DNA from: Azolla pinnata
Lineage: Eukaryota; Streptophyta; Polypodiopsida; Salviniales; Salviniaceae
Assembly (NCBI GenBank): GCA_037176905.1
Contig: JBBBWG010030187.1
Coordinates: forward strand, 5,762 to 44,189
DNA: 38,428 bases
Reading direction: 5' to 3'
Part shown: piece after piece, positions 30,158 to 38,428 of the stretch
Layout of the letters: the number at the start of each line of letters is the position of its first letter
Numbering within the stretch: position 1 is the first letter of the stretch
Position numbers and translations under genes: made by a program
The notes under the pieces: model-generated
What the model saw: the letters and a program-made list of their open reading frames with translations, nothing else
Databases searched by the model: none
What the model was told of the DNA's origin: nothing

Positions 30158-32224
30158 TCACACTACATTCTTTTGGCTTCCTTGAAGAATCATTTGCACT
30201 CTCATGGCCTCAATCTTCTGTGCATCTTCGTGCATTCTGGCAGCTATATAAATATTTGACATACATGCATAAGCTGCACCACTAGTAGGATCAAGCTGAA
30301 CTGCCTGATCAAATGCTAATCTTGCAAGCTTCACATTACCCCATTTTTGGCAAGCACCCAACATGGCGACCAATATTGGATAATCAAAAGTCGATACATC
30401 CTTCATCATGGACATTGCTTCATCAAAATATCCAGCCCGGCCAAAAAGGTCGATCAAACATGTCTGATGCTCTATGACTGGCTGAATGCAATATTTTTTG
30501 CTCATATCTGTGAAATATGTTTGGCCTTCTTCTATTAATCCTGAATGACAACAAGCATATAACACACAAAGAAGAGTGACTACATCTGGAGAAAGCTTCT
30601 CATTTTGCATCTGCTCGAAACAATTAAGTGCCTCATCACACTGCCCTTGCTGAGCGTATCCTAAGATCAAGGAGTTCCAAGCTGCTACATCTTGTACGAG
30701 AAGATCATCAAATACTCCTCGTGCTTTTCTTAACTCTCCACATTTGGCATACATTCCCATCAATGAAGTGCCTAGAACAGTATCTCCTTGCAGCAATCCC
30801 CTATCAAAAATTTCGTTGTGGATTTGTACACCTTTATCAATGGCGCCTGTGTTGCCACACGCTGGAAGAATGCAAATAAATGTTACTGAGTCTGGAGTAA
30901 GACCCTCATTCTGCATTTGTTCAAAACAACTCAGGGCTTCCTGATCCATTTGATTTTGGACATATCCACCAATAAGTGCAGACCAAGAGGCTACATTCCT
31001 AATAGGGAGCTCCTCAAAGATTTCTTGAGCTTGTCCTAACTCACCACATTTTGCATACATACCAATGAGAGCACTTCCAAGAACAGAGTCTTTTACCAAC
31101 AATCCATTATTAACTATCTCTTTGTGAATCTGTTTCCCCTTGTCAAGCACTCTATTGATGCCACATGCTTTCAATAAACAAGTAAAAGTTATTGCATTCG
31201 GGGATACACCATCATTTTGCATCCACTCAAAACATTCCAATGCACTTCCGCTTTTCCCGTGCTGGGTGTATCCTGCGATCAGTGAATTCCAGGTGGCTAC
31301 ATCCCTCATAGGAAGTTCATCGAGCACTTGTTTTGCCTGCATGAATGCACCACATTTAGCATACATATCCACCAGAGCATTACCAAGCTCAATATGCTTT
31401 CCAAGCAAAGCCTTGCTGACTACATCTTCATGAATTTGTTTGCCCTTCCCAAGTGCTCCTACAGAGCCACATGCCTTCAAAATGCATGTAAAGGTAACAG
31501 CATTTGGAGAAAACCCATTCTTTTGCATCTCATCGAAACAGTACATTGCATTTTCACTCTTCCCTTGTTGAGCATACGCTGCAATGAGGGAATTCCAAGA
31601 GATCACATCCTGAAAAGGAAGTTCACTGAGAACTTCTTGTGCTTTCCCAAATGCACCGCATTTGGCATACATATCCACGAGAGCATTGCCAAGGTTAGTG
31701 TGTTTCTTGAGCAACCCTTTATTCGCAATCTCTTCATGGATCTGTTTGCCTTTACCGAACGCTTTTACAAGACCACAAGCATTCAAGGCACAAGTGAAGG
31801 AGATCGAATCTGGGGAGATTCCATCTTTTTGCATATTCTCAAAACAGGTTAATGCATCTTGACCTAGACCTCGTTGGGTGTATCCAGCAATAAGTGCATT
31901 CCAAGAGACCACATCTCGTTTGTGAAGCTTGAGGAGCACAGCTCGAGCTCTCTCAAGAGCACCACATTTGGCGTACATGCTAATCAACGTGCTTCGAACA
32001 TAACGGTTCCGTCCTAGCAACCCTATTTTCAGCACCTCACCATGTAAGCTAATACCTCGATCCAGATCTTTCTGCTTAGCACATGCCTTAAGTAAGGCTA
32101 CCAAAGCGATACCCACTTCTCTATCATTCTTCAACTTGGCAACAGCTTGCAGATCTGGTGACCAATCCCCTGTTTTCCGGAGTTCTTCAAGGACCCGAGA
32201 AGGATATTTCCCGGCTTGAATCAT
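30158..32224 (-). CDS. PLS-class pentatricopeptide repeat protein, E type without DYW
   Basis: Intronless minus-strand frame of 688 residues starting at ATG 32224. Five very regular P-L-S triplets of about 101 residues are marked by MYAKCGALERARAVL, MYAKCGAFGKAQEVL, MYAKCGAFMQAKQVL, MYAKCGELGQAQEIF and MYAKCGELRKARGVF, with L motifs such as KACGSVGALGKGKQIHEDV. The terminal triplet holds DLFGRAGYFDEAMSM. E1 (LVAMLGACQKWGNVKLARLAF) and E2 (GAAYACMSNIYIAARMHEDA) follow, ending QGSQKNVV without E+ or DYW. This architecture suggests an organellar RNA-binding, editing-type factor that would need a separate DYW deaminase, or a processing or stability role. The N-terminus (MIQAGKYPSRVLEELRKTG) has no obvious transit peptide, so a 5' extension or exon upstream is possible. 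Confidence 0.93.
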   Translation of the reverse strand: MIQAGKYPSRVLEELRKTGDWSPDLQAVAKLKNDREVGIALVALLKACAKQKDLDRGISLHGEVLKIGLLGRNRYVRSTLISMYAKCGALERARAVLLKLHKRDVVSWNALIAGYTQRGLGQDALTCFENMQKDGISPDSISFTCALNACGLVKAFGKGKQIHEEIANKGLLKKHTNLGNALVDMYAKCGAFGKAQEVLSELPFQDVISWNSLIAAYAQQGKSENAMYCFDEMQKNGFSPNAVTFTCILKACGSVGALGKGKQIHEDVVSKALLGKHIELGNALVDMYAKCGAFMQAKQVLDELPMRDVATWNSLIAGYTQHGKSGSALECFEWMQNDGVSPNAITFTCLLKACGINRVLDKGKQIHKEIVNNGLLVKDSVLGSALIGMYAKCGELGQAQEIFEELPIRNVASWSALIGGYVQNQMDQEALSCFEQMQNEGLTPDSVTFICILPACGNTGAIDKGVQIHNEIFDRGLLQGDTVLGTSLMGMYAKCGELRKARGVFDDLLVQDVAAWNSLILGYAQQGQCDEALNCFEQMQNEKLSPDVVTLLCVLYACCHSGLIEEGQTYFTDMSKKYCIQPVIEHQTCLIDLFGRAGYFDEAMSMMKDVSTFDYPILVAMLGACQKWGNVKLARLAFDQAVQLDPTSGAAYACMSNIYIAARMHEDAQKIEAMRVQMILQGSQKNVV

Positions 32225-35200
32225 TTAAAGAGACCTCTGTGAATGCATATGCTTCTGCCAAAACAGGTTAGTTCCGATCTATCTGTCTAGGCACCACCCA
32301 TGTGATCTTGCCTGCGACAAAGGAAACACCATAGAACATGATGTGAAGTGGTGGTTGTTTCAAAGTTCCATCAATAGAAAAAAGACAAGATTTGTGAAAC
32401 AAAAGAGTTTAGAGTTTGAGGCCAATATGTGTCCTTATCCAATGATAAGAGGATAATATCGCCCCGAGTCTTACGATGTGTTATCAGACATCGGTCGCCA
32501 GATTTAAGCCGATTTGAGCGATTCGAAGGCTAACAATTTTTCGCATGAGGAATCGAAGCCAAAATTGCACCAAATGGGATTGGCCATACGTGACAGTTGC
32601 CATAGTCCCTACAAGTGAATACAAAGTTATCAGTCGGTTTCAAAGGATTCCTGGATAAAGATGGCAAGGAAGAAGAGCCCGAATGATGTGAACATGCACA
32701 AAGCGGAGAAATATTAGCAACAAATGCTGCACTACGGAGGGCGCCAAACGAGATCAGCATGACTCAAGGTTTTGACAAGGAAAGCACAGACCTATTGAGG
32801 TCAAAGGAGGTTACTGACACATCCTCCCAAGTTACTTTAGGGACCCCTGAAGAAGGAAAATCATTGCCCTCGAAAGATAGAATTTTTGTTTGAGAGTAGG
32901 ACTTATAAACTCTCATGATGCCTCTCTCCAAGTGCAAGAAGATGAGGGGCAATTTTGAAGCTTATGGGTTCAAAAAAAGCAAAACAAGTTGGGAAGGCTT
33001 TGGCCAAAAGAGGAAAAGAATCTTATGGTAAGTGTAAGAAGGCGAGAAATTGAATGATGTTGAGTCTTAGCAGAGGAGTGTTCAAAGATTAAAGTCGACT
33101 CCCCCCACAAGGGGGGGTTAGATGGGCCCAAGGAGGATAAATTTCTAGCATGGAATGATGACGAAGATAACAAAGACAAGACCCGTTCACAAATAATTTA
33201 GGTCGATTGGCCCAATAACACAAGCTGCATGTCATCGAGGACGAAAGGACGTCCATAACATGGCTTGCAAGATGATGGAGATCACCACAATGGCAAGAGC
33301 TGAACATAACATTATTTTAGGTATATTCCTAGTAGTCTCAAAGATTGCATTTGTCTTTAACTAAAGAACCGTCGAGTTAAAACAATATGGTAATGTCAAT
33401 GCACTAGAGTTGAAACAACATCAATTGTGTACAAGAGAGAGAATTAAGACCTTGAGAATTCAAAAGTACGTTTGGAAACTTGTTAAGATCCATTTGAGGA
33501 GCACATCCACCATTTATAGCAAAGGCTTCTAACAATTAGTCCATTATATATAAAAGAGAAAATGACCAAAAGGCGCCCTACTAGGTCACATAAGAGATGT
33601 TACATGAATGCCCAAAAGTGACCAAAAGAGAGGTAAGAACAATTGAAAAAAAAAATGGAAGGCTATTAGAGGTATTTCAAAAGGGGAAATCAAATTGAAA
33701 ATTTTTTGAAGGCTATTGGATGATCTAATTTGTTAGAGTGATCCCAACACCAACATTTGTTACTTTTAGATATCTAACAAATATGAAACAAAGCCTGAGC
33801 TACACAAATTGCATAAAGATGTGTTATCAATGTGAGAAAAAAAGGTAGAAAATAAAGAAAATCTATTACAAACTCACTAATCACGGAGTACAATAGAACA
33901 CACAATATAAGGGGTTATGTGAGATGAGGCGATGAATGATAAAATTATAAGTAATGAGACTAAGAACTCAAGAAGCTAGGAACAATAAGAAGACATGAAG
34001 ATAGAGGTAAAGAAAAAGACAAAATGAAACGAATAGACTAGCTAACAAATGTGTTAGTTACTAGTAGGTAAACCCTTAAAGAATCAAGGAAATTACAAGT
34101 ATTTATAGTACAAGATTTGTAAGTATTAATGCATGATAATGTTCTAATGTTTTCTAAAATTTTAGAGAGAAATTATTGGAAAATTTTTAAACTTTTTAAA
34201 AGTATATAATTACGAGACAATTCCTAGGCTAACAAATATAATGAACATTAACTTTATCAAATAGTAAAACAAGATCATAACCTTTCACAATAATAGATAA
34301 AGAGTTAAATAAAAAATATTATAAAGCCAAAAGCATAGTTAAAATAGGAATACAAAATGGAAAATAACATAAAAAGTACCTCTTATCAACATGGAAAGCA
34401 AACTCAACTCACTACAAAAGTGAAAAGGCTTACGTATAAAGAGATCAAATTTTAGTTTATTCCTCCTCTCCTTTGTATACAGCCACAATCCACCCAGTCA
34501 TTTGCTACAATAGACATCCTTGATGCTCAAACTATACCATTTCACCCTCTCCTATCACCAAGGTGCCTAGAACAACATTATAGACAATTTATCTTGCATG
34601 GAGCTACAATGATATAATTTTTTACATCGAAATAGAACTCGGTGAGGGAGCTTGTCATTTAGATATCTCTACGTAGTGGTTTTACTTGTGGCAACACCTC
34701 TTTTATGTTAACACTCTATCTTGCACAGTCTACAAGTACCTCAGTCTCACTAGAAATGAATCTACTATATCGTAGGGAAAGAAATCACCTATTCAAAAGA
34801 CGCCCTGATCATGCTTTATTACAAAGGGCCTTAGTGAATCCTTGTTGCATTGATGGATAGACCCACACAAGATTGATATACAAGTACAAACTAACACATC
34901 TCCTCTCCAACAACTACAAAATGGGACCAGTACTATGACACATACAATACAATACAAATCAAACCCTATTCTTCACCTTTGAACAAAAAAAGAAGTCAAC
35001 AATAATATGGAAAGAAAAAGAAAAGAAATTGTAGAAAAAGAATATCTAACGAGTCAAACACATATAAGGATAAAGTTGGGGAGGTTGAAACTATAGTAAA
35101 AATTTTCCCTTTTAACCTAGGATTCCAAATATCGAATAAGACCTTAACATCATTCACTGGTTTGGGGTTGACAACTCCTCAAAATTGTATGGGTATAATG

Positions 35201-35578
35201 GAGGAACACTTAACTCAATAGTTCTCACTTCATGTGACCTAATATTATGAGAATTATTTTTTCCTATATGTAGACATACAAAAGCAAACATATTAGAATA
35301 GAAAGCGAACGAAGTGGCAAGAGAACAATTTTTTTTTTTGTTAAACAGGTTAGCTGCATTGTTATTTTTAAAGCTTATGACGACTTTTAAATGCGCAAGA
35401 GGAAGCATTAGCTATGAAAATTGCTCAATTTTTACAAGCCTAGTACGTGGCAAAGGTAGTGCGTATTTTGGTCAGTATTAGCCATGGAAAAACTTTAGAA
35501 ATTGGAGGAGCACATGAGGATATATTAGTGTAGAGTGGCAGTGTTTTGCTTTCACTTTTCTACATATCTTTGATCTTG
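32225..35578. other. AT-rich intergenic region, no gene seen
   Basis: Frequent stops in all frames and no repeat boundaries recognised. A short inverted run of C and G occurs near 33100-33117 (CCCCCC..GGGGGG). Probably old, decayed repetitive DNA. Confidence 0.45.
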
Positions 35579-35793
35579 AAGTATCTAACTAGTTTAGGCA
35601 AAGATCCAATTTGCATGAATCTTAAAATCCGTAATTTCTCAAGCTGCTTCAATTTGAACATCGCATCCCATTAATATTGGTATCATTTTCAAGTATCTAG
35701 GTTTAGGCAAAGATCCAATTTTGCATGAATTAAAATCAGCAAGGAACAATTTGAGGTTTCTTAATTTGTATAGAGCAACCCATTAATATTAGT
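35579..35793. repeat. About 112-bp tandem direct duplication
   Basis: Copy 1 is about 35579-35690 and copy 2 about 35691-35793. Shared blocks in order are AAGTATCTA, GTTTAGGCAAAGATCCAATT, GCATGAAT, TAAAATC and CCCATTAATATTRGTAT; the middle part is diverged. Confidence 0.8.
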
Positions 35794-36900
35794 ATGAATC
35801 TTTTTATAATAAAAAAAAACTAATTTTACAAGCATCTATTGCAACAAGAAGCATACTTGGAGAGGAAGACAAATGCCAGTCCAAATATGCATGTTGGTTC
35901 AATCCACATGGAAGCAAGTCCGGGTAGTGGCAAGAAGTAAGAATATGAGCTAATATATCTATTTCCTTCCACTACTAACATGAGAGGACTTGAGCAGCTA
36001 TGGTTCTACGAGGGTTTATCCCTTAGGTCTCTCATGTGGGATCCTAGGGAATATATATATGGGTAGACCCGTTAAAGCAATAATATAGGGCTTGACCACG
36101 GAATTTATTCTAGTATTTTGATTAGTTTAGATGGAATATCCTCATAAAGCACTGCATGTTCAAGCCTAAATAATGGGAAAAAAAACCTCAAGACTTACAA
36201 AGATTTTAGAGGTAGTTATGGGACAAGAATATAGACATGAAAATGATAACTTTCATTTGGTTAGCTATCTATAAAGCATTATCAGTTGAGGAATGGATGG
36301 TTGTAATATGTAAAAATGTTGTATGCAGTAGATGCATGGTAAATAGAATTGTAGCGACATTCTCTATGGGATTGTTTTCATGTTAAAGTAAGAATTTTGT
36401 GAATTTTGGCGCCATTTACGAAGGAACAAAGTTTACATGGGTGTTCAACTATAGGCACCTAACAAAGGTCCGGCCTTGGTATATCAAGACCACACAGGAG
36501 ATACGTGACTACAAGTGGACAGGGGCACATTCGACGATGCGATAAGCCTCCACGAGATGATATTCTATAGCTAGCAAACCTAGAACTAAGATGGGAGCTA
36601 CTAAATGAAATGAAATTGTTAGGGATATTGAAGTCCAAGTGTAAAATAAAATAATGGAAGGGATAGACGAGCCTCCAATCGAAACAGTAACTCATATATG
36701 GTCTCAGATAATAGATCCTTTTTTGAGGAAGAGCAAAAACAACTTAAATGGCGCTTCCTCTCACCTTCATGGCTCTTTCCTACATATTAAAGGGAGCAAC
36801 ACCTTAGGGGATGTTAAGCTAAATTATAAAACCCCTTACCCTCGCATTGTACAATGCACAAGCATATATTGTAGCTGATTACTATTTTCAAGTTTATAAT
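35794..36900. mobile_element. Possible trace of an LTR retroelement (PBS-like site)
   Basis: TGGCGCCATTTACGAAG at 36407-36423 matches 12 of 17 positions of the tRNA-Asp-type primer binding site common in plant Ty3/gypsy elements. About 350 bp before it is a TATA-rich box (36046-36062) with promoter-like sequence, as expected within an LTR. No second LTR, gag or pol sequence is visible, so this could be a coincidence or a small remnant. Confidence 0.25.
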
Positions 36901-37091
36901 ATAACTAATTGCAGCCATTTTACCAAAAGAATTAAAAAAGATGTCTCTTGCAAGCCATATTACTATTCCGCCATTACTTGTAATGTTGTGATATGCCTTA
37001 TCGTGCTAGCTATTGTAGGTACGAATAGACACTGCATATTATCAAATGGCAACAGTAACAAGCTATGTTTACAAGATTGCTTATATACTAA

Positions 37092-37455
37092 TAATAGGCA
37101 TCAACAACGGCTCGACCTGAACCGGAATTTAACCGTTTAACCGGCTTGGTCGCTTGGCGGCTTCAGCTCAAGCTTAAAATTCGTTAACCTGTTTGGTCCG
37201 GCTCATCTGGGCTCCAAACTTCTAGCGACTCGTTTTAACGAGCTTGGAGCCATTGAGCGTTTTTGTTTTTTCTTTGTAAAAGCCTCTCTAAACAGATATT
37301 AATATTGATTTAAAGTTTGGTCTAAACTAGCTTAAGCCTTAACTAGTTCGAAACGGTTGGAGCTCGAGTTTTCTGAAAACGAAACAGGCTCAAACGGTTT
37401 GACCAGAGATCACCTTAATCGGTTAAGCCGAGCCGAGCCATTACCGATACCTATA
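37092..37455. mobile_element. hAT-like non-autonomous element (MITE) with target-site duplication
   Basis: A 364-bp segment has imperfect terminal inverted repeats of about 36 bp: left TAATAGGCATCAACAACGGC followed by TCGACC; right end, reverse-complemented, TATAGGTATCGGTAATGGCT followed by CGGCTCGG. It is flanked by a direct repeat ATATACTAA (37083-37091 and 37456-37464), fitting the 8-bp duplication of hAT transposons within boundary uncertainty. The interior is non-coding and richer in CGG/GCC and AACCGG words than its surroundings. Confidence 0.7.
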
Positions 37456-37556
37456 ATATACTAACTCAAGACAGGGCAAATGTCGTTTCCAGTTATTACA
37501 AATATATAATCAGCTTGTTGAAAGGGTTTAAGGTTTAAGGTTAGTGATCGTTCACC

Positions 37557-37948
37557 CCCCACCGTCATCATCATCATTACCACTGTCATAACCATCGCCA
37601 CCACTATCATCACCATCACCACCACCATCACCATCATCATCATTACCACTCTCATAACCATCATCATCATTACCAATGTCATCACCATCACCACCATCAT
37701 CATCACCACCACCACCACCATCATCACCATCACCACCATCATCATCACCACCACCACCACCATCATCCCCATAACCATCACCAGCACCATCACCACCCCC
37801 ATAACCATCACCATCACCATCACCATCCCCATAACCACCACCAGCACCATCACCACCCCCATAACCATCACCATCACCATCACCATCACCATCACTATCA
37901 TCACCATCATCATCATCATGATCACCCAACATCACCATCATCATCATT
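37557..37948 (-). repeat. (CCATCA)n-type microsatellite, about 390 bp
   Basis: Imperfect array of CACCAT, CATCAC and CATCATCATC units on the plus strand, which is TGATGG on the minus strand, the same repeat family as at 24769-25181 but inverted. Blocks such as CCCCATAACCATCACCA recur at longer intervals, showing higher-order repetition. Gly-Asp and Met-Val frames on the minus strand are artefacts of the repeat. Confidence 0.95.
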
Positions 37949-38428
37949 CATCAGAGATGGATCGATCAGCCTTCTTCTTCTGATTCTGCTGCCTCTGATG
38001 ATCACTGGAATACTGTCACTGGAATACGTCGCGGTAAGGTTGCTGCAGGTGATCGATCGATCGATCGATTCATCGTCGTCATGCTCGTGAGACGTGTCTC
38101 TGATCCGAAGCCTTTACTTTGACAACTTCATCAGAGACACCTGATCGATAGGGCAGGCGTCCAGATCTGCAAGTTGGGGCATGGGCATTCGTGTGCAGAA
38201 TTAGTTTAGCTCTTGGCAGCAGATATTCCTCCAAATACTTCACCACGCTCTCTCATGATCACTCACTCCTTCACGCCTGCATCTTCTTCTTTCTGCTGCT
38301 GCCCAAAGTCCTCGCGCTTTCCCCATGGACACAATCTCCATCTGACTCAGAAAGAAGAAGAAGAAGAAGAAGAAGAAACGGGATGAATGTAAGCATGTAG
38401 AAAGCAAGCAGGGGACAAGGAAACAGAG
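37949..38428. other. Window edge, no gene established; inverted repeat and GATC/GAA runs
   Basis: Contains (GATC)n at about 38051-38069, a perfect 11-bp inverted repeat (38094-38104 GTGTCTCTGAT, 38130-38140 ATCAGAGACAC; 25-nt loop), a short direct repeat CACTGGAATAC (near 38003 and 38018), and a GAA run at about 38351-38378. A small plus-strand frame at 38191-38400 contains a hydrophobic segment but is unsupported. It could be the leader of a gene beyond the edge. Confidence 0.4.

Noticed and set aside
36699-36708. TGGTCTCAGA resembling the initiator-Met primer site TGGTATCAGA of copia elements
   Set aside because: It lacks a plausible LTR end just before it and any coding remnant after it; a ten-base match with one mismatch is weak.
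37461-37947. Met-Val and Gly-Asp frames in the second array
   Set aside because: Same artefact of a repeat lacking stop codons.
1-38428. CRISPR array, tRNA or rRNA genes, bacterial operon
   Set aside because: No regularly spaced identical repeats with unique spacers, no tRNA or rRNA core sequences were recognised, and introns plus plant gene families show nuclear plant DNA.

Overview
The window looks like nuclear DNA of a land plant. Evidence: an R2R3-MYB gene with the plant intron positions and a 130-bp middle exon, a plant-type heterotrimeric G-protein beta subunit in six exons, a three-exon DHNA-CoA thioesterase whose reading frame ends in a peroxisomal SRL tripeptide, and three intronless PLS-type pentatricopeptide-repeat (PPR) genes. 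The wording of the PPR repeats (KACGS.GA..KG..IH, ALVDMYAKCG) and the long AT-rich spacers resemble homosporous ferns most. That lineage call is my inference from family style; no database was searched.

Layout. 1-2.4 kb: AT-rich DNA with decayed frames and a nearly perfect 237-bp tandem duplication. 3.1-7.15 kb (-): R2R3-MYB gene, with a 2.2-kb first intron full of GATC sites. 7.2-9.7 kb: MYB upstream region, a GC-rich island and a diverged 617-bp tandem duplication. 9.7-12.3 kb: AT-rich, no gene seen. 12.4-15.4 kb (+): G-beta gene. 16.4-18.0 kb (+): first PPR gene, broken in its C-terminal E region. 18.1-19.5 kb (-): long GC-rich frame that runs through two blocks of TTAGGG/CTAGGG hexamers. 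19.5-20.1 kb: nested tandem repeats. 20.3-21.2 kb (-): low-complexity frame with a (CAA/CAG)n tract. 21.7-24.6 kb (-): second PPR gene. 24.7-25.2 kb: TGATGG array. 25.9-26.05 kb: CCCTAA block upstream of the thioesterase gene (26.1-28.2 kb, +). 30.2-32.2 kb (-): third PPR gene. 32.2-37.1 kb: AT-rich, with a possible LTR-retroelement trace. 37.09-37.46 kb: hAT-like MITE. 37.56-37.95 kb: second TGATGG-type array in inverted orientation. 37.95-38.43 kb: non-coding edge with an 11-bp perfect inverted repeat.

The genes do not form a pathway cluster. The PPR proteins would act on organellar RNA, the thioesterase in peroxisomal phylloquinone synthesis, G-beta at the plasma membrane and MYB in the nucleus. 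The unusual content is mostly structural: many two-copy tandem direct duplications (about 40-620 bp, differing ages), interstitial telomere-like hexamer blocks in opposing orientation (one inside a long open frame), and polypyrimidine leaders in front of three of the genes. I do not see a clear undescribed multi-gene system. The best candidates for novelty are the telomere-like coding repeat and the tandem-duplication pattern.
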